DNA of 64,000 nt from contig OX387190.1 of the NCBI GenBank assembly GCA_947561395.2, positions 27,956,858 through 28,020,857 on the forward strand. The letters run 5' to 3'. A model generated the notes under the pieces. It did not search any database and was not told the origin of the DNA. It saw only the letters and a list, made by a program, of their open reading frames with translations. The DNA is from Buxus sempervirens (Eukaryota; Streptophyta; Magnoliopsida; Buxales; Buxaceae). The position numbers were made by a program, and so were the translations under genes. Below are positions 21,770-33,457 of this stretch, piece after piece. Positions within the stretch are counted from its first letter, which is position 1; every line of letters starts with the position of its first letter.

Positions 21770-24012
21770 CTAGCAAACACCCGTGCGATGCACGGGATGG
21801 GTAAAATCTGTACATGATTTGATTCTTTTTAAGGCACTGTTGGTGTTGTACTCAAGGCCCAAAAGATGCTTGCTCAAGATTATTGAGTTTATTTGATTAT
21901 TAATATGGTAGAAAATTATCACCACCTTTCTTGGACTTGCATTGCAACTTCTAAGTACTAAAAATCTTGAATGAACGATGTTAAACCTTGAAAGTAAAAC
22001 TTCTAGAGAAGGTGATTGATGGATTTCCTTCCCATCGATGATGAGTCAATATTGATTAGGTGGTGAACCATGATAATATTGTCCACTATGAATGTTCAAA
22101 TCTTTAAAAGCAAATAATGGTACCCGAAACACAGTTTTTCATTTACGAGAGCCATAGACCAATTCACAACAACAAAATATATACCCACACATACATAATG
22201 GATTTTATAATCAGCGCAACAGAAACATATAAGACCAGTTTTATAAGACTTAGAATAGCAAAGTTACCTTGACCAAAATAAAAATTGCAATGATACAAAG
22301 GATGCTATCATATTTTGATGGATCCAATGTATGAGCACTTTCTTTGGCATGAAACTGATATTGAGTTTCTGAACAATATAAAGAAAGAAGCTAAAGCAAA
22401 TATAATACGAAAGCTTCAAAAATAGAATCAAAACATTTTGTAATTTCCCAAAGTTCTAGATCAAAAATAGATTGTAGAACCTCCCATGGAATAGTGTCAT
22501 GTATCAAGACCATCACTATAAGAACATATTTCAAACGGTCCAAAAGCTTAAAAGATAAATCAGGAGTAAAATTTCATGCACATGCTTGATTTGGCAATTT
22601 ATTTTATGTGCTTGAAGCATTCCCAGCTTCATCTGGATAATTAAAGGTTTTTATAAGTTCTGTGCATATTAGCTCCTCCTATGGCCAAATGTTCTTGCTG
22701 GTGTAGTCCTAGTATTATACAAGGAACCAGAAACCCATGACTTTCACCATGACATTTGTGTTATGCAAACATAGTTTCCACCAAAAGATTCAGCAATTAA
22801 GACTCAAACTGCAAAAATTATCAGCCCCATCAAGCTATTTAACCTTCTAATATCTTGCCTGATTTGAAAGCAACCAGCAGAAACTGAATAAATTTAACAA
22901 TTGACATATATGATAAGATCAAGAATTCTAACATAGAATTCTTGCTTGGTTCAGAAACTTTAATTTTATCATGTAATCATTGCTACATCATCCAAATGAC
23001 CTCTCACGCCTTGGGTCTCAATAATCCACTTTTCATAAGCTGTAGGCACCTTTTAAAAAAACGTCTTAACAGGGGACTTAAAACTGTTGTCAAACATATC
23101 TTTACAAGGGGACAGAAAACTGTTGTCCATCCACGCATCATTAAAAATTGAGTTAACCTTCAAAATGTGCATTCAATGCTCGTTGAACCTGGGAAAAGCG
23201 AACCATCCCATTCCATCAACGGACATCCAAAAGCCATTCTATATATTCACTTTTCTGATAAGACACGATTTCACTGAAGTAAGAAAAATAAAAAAAATTG
23301 GGAAAATCATTTGAAGAAGGCGAACGAAAGATAGATTAAATCATTCAATAAATATGTTCAACAGTAATCCACATATCAGTTGGCCTCTATCATGCAAAGC
23401 ATAACATTCACAATTCATGGATGTATTCCACGGTCAAACAAATACAGCATTGGGCAATTTTTAATGCCTTTGACAATTAAATAGCTGAACAAGATTGTGA
23501 GGAACCATGTTAATGTAGAATCCATAAGCCCCAATGATGGAGGCAAATATGTGTATCTTTCTGTGTCTTTAGACACGGAAATGAATAAACTTCAATTAGG
23601 AACAGTGTAGATGATATGGAACCCCAAATTACACACATATGAATGCACACGAAAAGAGGAACAGAGAGTGTAGATATCTAAGAAACTCAATATAAAAACA
23701 GACTGGTTAGGGACCAAAACCAACAAGGGAAGAAAAAGTACCTAGAGAGTAGAGGAATGGAAGGTAACCTGCAAGAGTAGTTTGTTAAGAGTAAAATAAT
23801 GGAAGTACCTGTAAGAGTAGAGGAAGAGCCAGTAGCTAGGAAAGCGTTTCTTATGTACAGGAAAGACTCTGGGGATAAATGATTTTTTTAATTTTGTGAC
23901 AGGTAAGCTGCCACATCAGCGGTGAGTAGGAGTTACCAATTTTCAGAGTTTCAACTTTGAAGGTCTCTAGCGAGTTTAGGCAAAAATACCAATTTCTATA
24001 TATGTATATAGA
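21770..24012 (-). mobile_element. Putative nested Helitron (B)
   Basis: Minus-strand 5' end at 24012: TCTATATACATATATAGAA, preceded by A. 3' end: CTAG at 21770-21773 followed by T, with hairpin CCCGTGC-GAT-GCACGGG (21780-21796) 6 bases upstream of the CTAG. Length is 2,243 bp, without coding capacity that I recognise. The 5' end differs from that of Helitron A at few positions over about 25 bases, so both belong to one family. Confidence 0.55.
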
Positions 24013-25165
24013 TTTCCTCAACCCTTGCATCGGAGATGGGGTTCTTTCTAGTACAGGTATGTACCTATGTTATATGTGCCCATTTGAAGCTCTCTCATTT
24101 CATTTCATAAGATTATCCTAATAATGTTATAAGTGGACTGAATGCAGCTTGTTTCCATGAATTGCTCCCTCAAAACAACCCAGGAAAAAAAAACCAAAAA
24201 AGAAAAAGAACTGGTCTCTTGGCCCCTGTAACAGTCCTACTACATCTTAAACTTTATAAGAACCAACACACCTTCATGGTCCTGTCTCGTTGTGAAGGTC
24301 TCATAATAGAACATATTCTGAAGAAAAAGATAAAGATTCCACATATTCCACAAGGCCTTTCATTTCATCAAATAATCAGAAATGAATCTTGGCACTTCTG
24401 CAACTACTTACAATCTAGGCTTGTATATGTTGACTGACATAATGCTGTCTCCAGATGTGGTGGAAAGCAATGAATCTTGGTACTTTTGCATAACTCAAGG
24501 GAAAAAACAACACAGTATATTTAGAACTTCAAACAATGAACTCAGAAAGCATTCCTTATACGAGTTCAAAAAAATAACTGAATCAGTACCCCAAGTGTAA
24601 GGAAGTGTTTGAATCTCCTTGTTTGTCAAATGTGCAGTTATAACTTCTAAATTAATGATGTCATGCTTTATGATGGTCTGTTTTTCTCTCCATAGGGTGA
24701 AATTCTAGATAAGGTGCCATCAAGTGTTCAATTGACGAGAGCAAACCTTGGAGCTCTTTAACCTTACAAAAGTTTGAATGAAAAGATAGATTATGTTAAT
24801 GTGAGCTATTATTTATTATGATTTATTGTCAGGATAATAATTACTGCATCAAATTAAAAGATAAATTTGCTTGTTTAGCAATGTCTCATTCTCTAGCAAT
24901 ACAATTCAACACCATTAAAATTTTTAATCTAGCAACAACTTCAAATTAAATCATGGAAATTACATGGTGTACAATGCCCATGATATGAGCCATAAGCATC
25001 TAACATGTGCAGCTTCCATATTGGCCTCTGAAATCATATGGTCCTAGGTTGCAGAATTAGTACTTTCATCACTCAAGTATTTGACATTATTAATCTTTCA
25101 TACTTCCTCAAGATGAACAACCAAATCATAAAACAAAAGCTATTTCATATTGTAGTTTATTATAC

Positions 25166-26281
25166 CTTTAACTTTGATTTCCAAAACTGTTCCAATTCCA
25201 ATAGCAGTTGTTCCTGAAACAAAATATCAAGTACCTATGTTAATTCATATAGGAATTTTTCCTTCTTTTTTTTTTTGTGTGTTTGGGGCGAGCAAATCAC
25301 ATAGGAGTAGAAGCACTAAATTTTTATTTTGTGCCTCTAAAATTAATAATTTGGAGGAAAAAAGTTTAATTCTACCTTCCTATATTTCACAAAAAATATT
25401 CCTTCACTTATTGTTTTTTAGGTTATGCAACTGTTTTGTACCCAAGCCTGTCAGTTCCCTACCCATCATCCACTTACAAAATTAGACAAATAATAACAAT
25501 AAAAGATTTTTCAATTATATATACAAACAGAAAATACCACAGGGTGCAAAGGCATACAGGTTTGCTTGTCGCAACTTTGCAATTTCGTCCTTCAAAATGA
25601 TTGCCTCCTTAGAATGGTGTTTCTGCTATGATGGAAAATGACTTCCAAATAAAAGGATTAACTTGAGAAATACTGCAGATAAAATGCATGCTTAAGAAAT
25701 TACAATAAATTAACATTCTTTGTGGCATTTGGGAACAAGAAGAAATCAAACTAACCTTTTAATTGCATCTCCCTAAACAAATTTAATTGCTTCAACTAAT
25801 CTTTGATTCTGAGAATACCCAGCTATTATAGCTGTCCATGTCACAAGATCTCTCTCAGAATCTCATCAAACAACACTCTCGCATACATCAGCAGACAACG
25901 GGGAGCTACGAGGTTTGAGAAGCTCATGTTTGTTTTTCTGGTATTGCAAGGGGCATTGTTGGTTCAAAGCAGAGGTTCGAACAAGAAATTTAGCAAACGT
26001 TCAGCAGATGACCAGAACAAAACAAAAATATAATTACCAGAATCACACAAGAAATTCAACAAACATGTAGTAGAAAAATAAAATAAAGAAAAACAACCAA
26101 AACATAGGAACTGTAAGAGGAAGAGTCTTCGTCAAAGATTGTACTTACTTGGTAAATGAAGGCTATGCAACAACTCTTTGAAAGAATACCAGTAACCTAA
26201 GGCGCATAAATGGATGTTTAGAGGAGCAAGAGTGAAAACAGAGATTTCAGATGGAAGACCGATCGTGAGGCCTCCGTCCAT
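25166..26281 (-). pseudogene. Three-exon gene fragment, function unknown
   Basis: Exon 1 (26281-26149) starts at an ATG and encodes 44 residues beginning MDGGLTIGLPSEISVFTLAP, ending at donor CCAA/GTAAGT. Exon 2 (25622-25538) encodes KHHSKEAIILKDEIAKLRQ and ends at a GT donor. Exon 3 (25213-25166) encodes TTAIGIGTVLEIK. Exons 2 and 3 join in phase; exons 1 and 2 do not, implying a one- or two-base lesion or a mis-assigned junction. I do not recognise the family. It lies just inside the 5' end of Helitron A, about 230 bp from the terminus, so a chimeric transcript could start here. Splice structure is inferred from consensus sites only. Confidence 0.4.
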
Positions 26282-26508
26282 TTTGAGTTGTCTTCAGCTT
26301 TGAAATACCGACGGGCATGGTTTCTCTTTACATTTTTTCTCTTCCGTTTTCTTGTGAGAGAAACTGAGACGTTATGCGACTCATGGTCTTCCACAGATAT
26401 CCTCCAAATCGGCAGCCACGTCAGAGAGGATATGGAGCTACCAGGAGCCTGGGTTGAAGGTTATAACCTCTCACTTGAGTTCACCGATTGCTATATATTA
26501 TATATAGA

Positions 26509-27917
26509 TTCACCAAGTCACTAAGTGGAGCCAGAAGTGACTTAATACTATAGATTTTTTTATGGCACCAAGTGGATAGGATGACCACAAGTTAAAAAAA
26601 TGAGAAATTCAAAAGAATTTAAGGATCGTGATCACATATCGCCTACTCCAAAAAAGGGATTAACTGCTGTCACATAGAGGCAACTATTGAAATCCATGAA
26701 TATAATGATTACCAATCTACTGTGTAAGAATAAGACTGAGAAATTATTCACATACTAGAATGCAGCAATAGGTATTAGATAGAGATGCCTGACTATTTAC
26801 ACTGGTAAATCCTGTTATATTATTCTTGTTAAAGTTGTCAGCTCCAGCCTTTCTGAAAAAGCTTCGATTTCAATTTCCTCTTCCAGTGTTTCTCCTTCTC
26901 CCTCCTTTTGGAAAAACCATTCTCCCATCAAGCCAAATTGGATAGGAATTAGTGGACAGATGGTGCTCCTCCAACAAAGGGTAGCTACATTCCGATAATC
27001 AAAGGTGAATTAAATCGAAGAAACCAGTGCCTAAATATCTACACAAGGAAAAACATTTCATGATGCCTGTCATGGCATTATTGTTTTGAATATGCCAAGG
27101 CTTTCCCCATTACAATTTATTATCAAGTCAACACATTTCGCATCCTCAAGCTCAAGGCCGACATAATCTTCTATGAGACAATTCTCTGATAAAAAAATTC
27201 AAATGCTTGACAATATCTGATAAAAAGAGATCCAAATGCTTTGCTTGCCCCTTTTTCCGCCAGTTTTCAACACATCCAAGGTCAATCTCAAATTCCAGGA
27301 ACTGAATAATATAATTGAGGCTTTATTGAATGACCAAATACAGAGAAAGCTACACTTAGAAATTGTAAATTGCCGTCAAAATACCTTCTCAATTACGGAG
27401 TATTATGCATCACCCTACGAATACAATATCAAGTTCTAGAGATCTCTTACAACCACAAGCTCTCAAAACCTATGAAAATTCGTCTGTATATGAAGCTTCT
27501 AGATCGCTTTAGTGTCGTTAAAGGCTGTTAGAAAATGCCTAGGCAGCCACCTATGCCACTATGGTTTTTTGAGAATCCAGCTTGCCTTGGAGGTTAGCAA
27601 ATTTGGGTATCTAGGCAACCACCTTTCCTACAGCATTTTGAATTTCCTTTTCACCCTCAGTTGCTAAATGAGCACCCTACAGAATCTAAAGGAATTCAGT
27701 CCACTACATAAGAAGAAACAATATTGCCACAAATACTCTATTGTTCTGTTCCGAATTTTCTCGGACCCTAAGTTCATATAGCACAGCCTTGAGTTAATGC
27801 ACAGGTTTCATGTACAAAATGGAATGAAAAAAAAGGCTTGACTGAAATAGTGCACCTCGACAATCGAGAACCCAAAAAAGGGACCAAGAACAAAAGCAAA
27901 CAGTTAATAAGAGCGCA
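26509..27917. other. No gene recognised
   Basis: Unassigned DNA between Helitron A and the second segmental duplicate. An alternative Helitron-like 5' end (TCTATAGTATTAAGTC on the minus strand, preceded by A) lies at 26554. Open frames at 26288-26524 and 27236-27439 have no recognisable motifs. Confidence 0.5.
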
Positions 27918-28720
27918 AATTTCTTGTTTTGAGTTATAGAGCCTCAAATTTCCTCCTGTTTTACACAAATGATAAGGTACATAACAAACCAGTTAAAGCA
28001 CCTATCACCTCACATGTAGATATTCATTAAGACTCAAGGATGCTTTTTTAGCCTTGTTTAGATATTCCCAGCAAAAGAAGAGCATTCAATGATTGCCTCA
28101 AGCATAAAAAGAATAATAATACAACCAAAAAGTTAAACATTCCCAAAAAAATCACTACAAAGTACAGTGAAGATGGTTTCCAAAACTCCAGATTGAAGCA
28201 AACTTTTTTCCCCAAATTCATATTCCATCATAAACAGTACACCTCACTTTTATACACACGGCGCCATAGAGTTATCACAAGTAGTAGGATTCATAGTATT
28301 GTTAATATAAATTAATCATGAAACCATGTTCAGCTTAGTTGAAGAAGGAAGACTTAGCAATTAAGTTACGTGGAGAAATATTTTTGTGTGCCTTAACAAA
28401 TGAATAAATAGAAATTAATCATTTAGGGAGAAGTGTGCAGTATGTATATGGTACATAACGTTGAGAATACAATATGGCAATCAACACAACTGAATAATGG
28501 AAAAGGAAGTATAACACATTTCAATAAACAAATGCAAAGATGAAAAAAGTAGTGGTAGAAGAAAAAGGGGGAAGAGAGAGAAGGTGATCAACACCTGTGG
28601 CAATCATCATAGTCAAAAGTCATAGCCAATGGCCTGCGAGTGCAAAAAATAGATGAAAACCCACAAAAAATCTCATCAATAACTTGTTTTTTCTTAATTT
28701 TTTTTAAAAAAAAACCCCCC
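27918..28720. repeat. Segmental duplicate 2 (pair at 15087-15870)
   Basis: Direct-orientation copy of 15087-15870, about 12.8 kb away and outside Helitron A. It contains the same short HAD exon, here frameshifted, and is followed by the gene's upstream exons, so this copy is closer to the source gene's structure. Confidence 0.85.
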
Positions 28721-28999
28721 ATTAATAAGATTAGAGCATCAAATACGTACCCTCAGACAAGCCATGGCTCTCGCATAATTCTTGTACAATAGATTACACA
28801 TATCAGAGATTTTGCTTTCATGAATGCGAAGCTTCTAAATAATATAATCTAGATAGAGACCCAAAAGAATAACCATGATTAGGAAATATTTAATAATTTG
28901 TAAGTGAACCTAAGCATGATCATCTACATGTACCTCCAATATTCTTGCGGTATTCTGCAGCCAGACCAGAACTCAGGGAATAAAGAGTATCATCTGGTT
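28595..28999 (-). pseudogene. HAD-type pyrimidine nucleotidase-like pseudogene, copy 2
   Basis: Three consecutive minus-strand exons. 28999-28934 encodes PDDTLYSLSSGLAAEYRKNI, containing the catalytic DxD-T-L-Y motif region of HAD hydrolases (the family reads DLDDTLYPLSSG). 28834-28751 encodes RIHESKISDMCNLLYKNYA and ends MACLR before GTACGT. 28633-28595 encodes AIGYDF, then a frameshift (GACTTTTGAC has one extra T), then the D-D-C-H context. Order and splice sites match the N-terminal half of plant HAD proteins related to yeast SDT1/PHM8. The first Asp of the DLDD catalytic motif is replaced and the C-terminal half is absent, so it is not functional. Confidence 0.8.
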
Positions 29000-29175
29000 C
29001 TGGAAGTAATAAAAAATATATAAATAATTGTTGAAATCGTCCTTACAAATAGTCCAGTTGAAGAACAAAATGTTCTGTGAATGAGGACTTACCAAAGAGA
29101 AGGCACTCATATTTAAGACAATGAAATGAAGTGTACTTAAGCACAATAAACACACAACTAAACATGCGACTACAA

Positions 29176-29310
29176 GGTTTCTATTAGTAAAAATGTACTA
29201 ATAAAGTATCATCTAGAGAAGGTTTCTATTAGTAAATCTTTACTAATAGAAACCAACACATGAGAATACAATATCTACTAAAAATGTCACCACAGGGTTT
29301 CTATTAGTAA
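29176..29310. repeat. GGTTTCTATTAGTA repeats with a perfect palindrome
   Basis: GGTTTCTATTAGTA occurs at 29176, 29221 and 29296. The middle copy is the left arm of a perfect 34-bp palindrome (29221-29254): 16-bp arms around a 2-base centre. No coding role is seen; it may be a small foldback insertion. Confidence 0.8.
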
Positions 29311-32300
29311 TATAATACAAGGAAAATCACCACAAGGGCATATCAACATTTAAAAAGGAAAAAAGCAGTCATGCTTAAATGCAAGAGCCATAAGGGCAAC
29401 CGGAAATAAAAAATGGACTTCTTTTGATTTCTCACTTCTGAAATATTAAAAAAAAAGGAGTTTAGAAGAACATAAAGCCATCATAATGGGCCAGCAATAC
29501 CTTCTTATCTACGCTAATATAAAATTTGGATTCCATTAGGGGTGTTCCAAAGCTCATGCAGTATGTTATCATAAAAGATTCAAATGAAAAGAGGGAAAAA
29601 AAAATTTTTCTGGGTCATGGATCCTATATGGATATATGTGAACTTAAACCCACTATAGGAAAAACTTTGGATGAAACTCTGCCGAATAATTGCCATGAAT
29701 ACTCTTGTAGGTGATGCCATCATCCATCTTGGATGGCATAAGGCTCCTGCCAGGAGCCCTCTTAGATATGCAATGCCTTAAACATCGCATATCAATTCTT
29801 TGAATGCTTTTCAGAGTGTTGACTCTTATGAGTCCATCTAGACCGATTTCACTTACCTAAATATTAACTCGAAGGAACAACCAAAATTTTCAAGACGGAA
29901 TCCTAGGTTAGTTTATTTACACTATCTTCTCCCATCAGGTTGGAAGCAAGGCTTACATTTTTGTTTTTTATTTCAGGTACCAACCCCCCAAATCTGAAAT
30001 GTTATAGCAAAAATCAACTGATACATCGAGTGTTAGATCTAACCATGAATTGATGTTATCAATGATGCATGGACTAATACTACTACCAAAAGAAGTGCAA
30101 GAAAATATGGTCCAGTAAAAGAATATGGGAAAATAATTTGTATGATTGATATCAAATGCCTAATTGCAGATATTGATTCCGTAGATCAACAATACCAACG
30201 ATATTAACATTTAGGTAATATTCAAGCTATGCTGATGGGTCAAAGAGTAGTCAAAGAGTTACAAACCATCATGCCAGGGAAAACATTGGAAATCAAGTTT
30301 CAAACACAAGTAAGATGCGTGGTCTGAGATTTGGCAGCTCATCATGATTCTCCAATTTAATAGTGTCTCAATGGACACCTGTTAGATTACTGAGATATTC
30401 AATTTATATTATTTTATTTTAAATTCGAATCTTCAAAACTAATTAGACTTGAGACTCCAACAAAACCTTCCTTATAAATTGAGAGCCTTGTCGTCACAAG
30501 CATTGGTGGAAGCCTAAATATTGTACATCCCTGAATAATTTATTCATAAAAGATATAATAGACACAAATGAAGAACAAAAATCTCCATAGGTAAACAACA
30601 CACCTGATATTGAGTTCTGGTGTTTCTAGCATTCATATAATGTTCTAACTATTGATTCACAGGCTATCCCATCAGACCAGAGATGTATAAATAGTAACGA
30701 AGAAAAAGAAGAGAAAAATAATATAGGCCACTTTTGGTTAGACAATTAGTGAAACTGTCCAACTGAAAAATGAAATGGAAATAAAACAAAGTGGTCAATG
30801 TTAAACGTATACAATTCATCAACATTCTTAAATGAAGAATCCAACCTGTTAAGATAAAAATTATAAACATATGAGTGAAAACCTCAACCTAAAACAGTGA
30901 TAACATGAGCATGTGAAAGTTGAAACTTCCTCAGGAAAGGAAACAGTAAAATCAACAATGCAACTCGTTCAATATGCATTTTTACTCACAACGGAGTTGT
31001 TTTTACTTCTACTTTTAAAGCTTTGCAATGCAAAATAGTAGAACCTATGAGTAAGAGATGATGAACAGAAATAGTCTTAATGCAAAGAAATGAATCAGTA
31101 AAATATATCTTGAAAATCATTTCTCTTCTTGGAAGGTAAAGTTTCAATTTAAGCTTCCGCTACACATTTATTGTTCACACCAATTCGTTGAGTGTAATAA
31201 CTGCACACAGGAAATTAACCAACAAATTGGGAGGAAAAAAGAATAAGAAGGAATTGGAAACTACAGAGTGAAACAAATAGGTTTCTAGTACGAAATTGTA
31301 GAAATTGTGCATCCAATGCACAATGGAGACCATGACAGCAAATCAAAGCATAACAAAGAAAGGAAAAAAAAATTGGAACTATACCTTTTATCGGCCCAAA
31401 AAAACAAATCTGAAACTGGATATCATGTTCTTCGATCTTTGTTCGTCGCTGATGTACGCAAGAATTTGGGTGTGATCGGAAGCCATCACCATCCCTAGCA
31501 TTAAGAGAGAACCCTAAATCCGCCTCATGCACAGAGGCTGACCTGACGATTCACAGAAAAACCTTGTAAGGTAGGAGCTTTGAGGAAAATCAGCAACTTG
31601 GTGAACATGGATAAAAAGGAAGGCGGCATTTGAGTAGAAGAGAGTGATAATACCGTACATTTAAAAGGCAGACGAAACCGCTGGCTTTTGCTCCCTTTTG
31701 GATTGTTGTTTCATTGTTCTCGATTTGTGGTTACTCATACCCAAATCTCAGGAGAACCTTTCAAATTCAAAGGCAAAAGGAGGTAGGAGAATCGTGTTCC
31801 CTATTTTGAAACGAAACAGAGAGAAACCTTACCAGTTGAAGGCAGAAGGGGAAGAGAGCTCGTAGAAAAAGTAAAACCCTTACCAGTTGGAAAAATAATC
31901 AGTAAATATAAAAAGACCTCGGAGAAACCTAACCAAAACCCTTACCAGTTGAAGGCAGAAGGGGAAGAGAGATGAGAATCAGTAGTGTTTCTTCTTTCAA
32001 ACCAAACAGAAAGCAGGGGAAAAGAATCGGAGGGTTCTATAGAAGCTTGGACAGCAAGCCAAGGTAATGAAACGCCTGATTCCAATCTCCTCACAAAAGA
32101 TAGGATTGCTTGCTACTACTACCTCTGCCAATGCCGATGCCCTCCCCAATAGCCACAGCTTGGTTCCTGCAGATCGCTGCCAACTGCCGAACAAAATCCT
32201 TTTCTGGAACAATGGGCGAACCCTAGAAGCAGAATCCTAGAACCCTAGAAGCAACGGCCAATGGGCGAAGGAGAGGGTGTTGCTGTGATAACTCGGGGAA

Positions 32301-32424
32301 GAAGAGACCTGGAAGGGTATTGCTAATTCCGTGAATACATGGAGGAGGAAAGGCAATTTGGTCAGTTCGATAAGTCGGACGACAACCAGAAAACCTTCTC
32401 TTTTTAAGTACAGGTCTGTAGAAA
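29311..32424. other. No confirmed gene; local repeats
   Basis: This stretch probably holds intron or flanking DNA of the HAD pseudogene. A possible first exon on the minus strand starts at an ATG near 31495 and runs to a GTATAG donor near 31380, but it contains a stop just before the donor and matches nothing I know. An identical 32-bp repeat (CCTTACCAGTTGAAGGCAGA core) occurs at 31827-31858 and 31940-31971. Confidence 0.45.
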
Positions 32425-32694
32425 TGATGTTTTGATAACGCATAATTTAATTGAATGTCTCACGGAAAAAATACGAATATTTCTAACCTGCGGTGATTTG
32501 CGGTTTCAGCTTTAAGCAGCGTATACGAAGATTCTATTCTGCGTTGATTTCACTCACAATTTCTATAATCAGCTTTAAAGCAGTGGATACGAAGATTCTA
32601 TTCCGCGTTCATTTCACTCACACTTTCTATAATCAGCTTTAAGCAGTGGATACGAAGATGCTATTCTGCGCACTCACACTGCCTGTAAATAGCA
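32425..32694 (+). promoter_or_regulatory. VTL promoter with three tandem ~63-bp units
   Basis: Upstream of the iron transporter gene. Units start with CAGCTTTAA at 32508, 32570 and about 32634. Each contains GCAG(C/T)G(T/G)ATACGAAGAT and CTATTC(T/C)GCG; the first two also carry TTTCACTCACA and TTTCTATAATC. The third runs into CACTCACACTGCCTGTAAAT (32671-32690), where TGTAAATA occupies the expected TATA position, 80-85 bases before the ATG. The related copy at 13180-13348 has one unit and an intact TATAAATA. Cis-element function is not demonstrated. Confidence 0.65.
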
Positions 32695-32715
32695 ACGGAG
32701 AGACCTTCTTCCTTG

Positions 32716-32720
<5 letters not shown>

Positions 32721-32750
<30 letters not shown>
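32721..32750 (+). repeat. (CT)15 microsatellite in the 5' leader
   Basis: Fifteen CT units followed by GCTTCTTCTTCTTCTAC sit 24 bases before the VTL start codon. Pyrimidine-rich leaders of this type are common in plant genes and probably lie in the transcribed 5' UTR. Confidence 0.9.
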
Positions 32751-32752
<2 letters not shown>

Positions 32753-32773
32753 TTCTTCTTCTTCTACTCTTTC

Positions 32774-33457
32774 ATGGCAATCCACGAGGCTCATGACCAA
32801 CCATCGCTCGCCAGCTCCTCCAAACTGGCAATTTTCCCTGATAACAATATTGAACAAAAAATGGACCAAAAATCCCCGAACAAGGAATTTGATTATTCTG
32901 GAAGGTCCCAATGGCTTCGAGCCGCGGTGCTTGGAGCCAACGACGGACTGGTCACGACAGCATCGTTGATGATGGGTGTTGGAGCTATCAAGCAAGACAC
33001 CAAGGTCATGATCCTTACTGGGTTCGCGGGGTTGGTTGCCGGGGCTGGCAGCATGGCCATAGGAGAGTTAGTGTCTGTGTACTCACAGTATGACATAGAG
33101 GTGGCTCAAATGAAGAGAGATGAGAGGAGAGATGGAGATTGGAGCTCGGAGAAAAGGGAGAGGGAGAGGAAGCGCTTGCCGAAACCGGTGCAGGCTGCAG
33201 CAGCTTCGGGGGTTGCATTTGCAAGTGGTGCAGTTGTGCCACTGCTGAGCGCCTCGTTTATAAGGGATTATAAGGTGAGGGTGGGAGTGTTGGTGGGAGC
33301 ATCTAGCTTGGCCTTGTTGGTGTTTGGAGGGGTAGGAGCAATGTTGGGGAAGTCTCCTATGGTGAAGTCTTCTGCTAGGGTTTTGATTGGAGGATTGCTG
33401 GCGATGGGCATAACCTTTGGCTTGACTAAGCTGATTGGGTCGAGCAGCGGACTGTAA
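32774..33457 (+). CDS. Vacuolar iron transporter-like protein (VTL / nodulin-21 type)
   Basis: 227 residues, intronless, ending TAA. VIT-family (CCC1-like) proteins move Fe2+, and sometimes Mn2+, from cytosol into the vacuole. Visible features: a charged N-terminus (1-45); helix 1 with the family motif GANDGLVTTASLMMG (54-68); helix 2 (76-102) with GLVAGAGSMAIGEL then SVYSQYD; a charged loop rich in R, E and K (112-137); helices 3 (139-163), 4 (168-191) and 5 (202-222). The short cytosolic loop, in place of the long metal-binding domain of VIT1, marks the VTL subgroup, whose usual length is 200-250 residues. The first ATG is chosen because it opens the frame directly after the leader; M30 is an alternative. 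No AATAAA is obvious downstream (GATAAA at 33533). It is the only intact gene in the window. Confidence 0.93.
   Translation: MAIHEAHDQPSLASSSKLAIFPDNNIEQKMDQKSPNKEFDYSGRSQWLRAAVLGANDGLVTTASLMMGVGAIKQDTKVMILTGFAGLVAGAGSMAIGELVSVYSQYDIEVAQMKRDERRDGDWSSEKRERERKRLPKPVQAAAASGVAFASGAVVPLLSASFIRDYKVRVGVLVGASSLALLVFGGVGAMLGKSPMVKSSARVLIGGLLAMGITFGLTKLIGSSSGL

Larger units (their letters stand above)
13371..26508 (-). mobile_element. Putative gene-fragment-carrying Helitron (A)
   Basis: On the minus strand the 5' end at 26508 reads TCTATATATAATATATAGCA, preceded by A. The 3' end at 13371 is CTAG followed by T, with a perfect 8-bp GC-rich hairpin 7 bases upstream. These are the defining Helitron features (TC...hairpin...CTRR, A/T insertion). 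No Rep/helicase gene is seen, so it would be non-autonomous. It holds exon fragments of at least four unrelated genes on the same strand and a nested second Helitron (21770-24012) whose 5' end is nearly identical. An alternative 5' end lies at 26554. The pairing of ends is inference. Confidence 0.5.
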
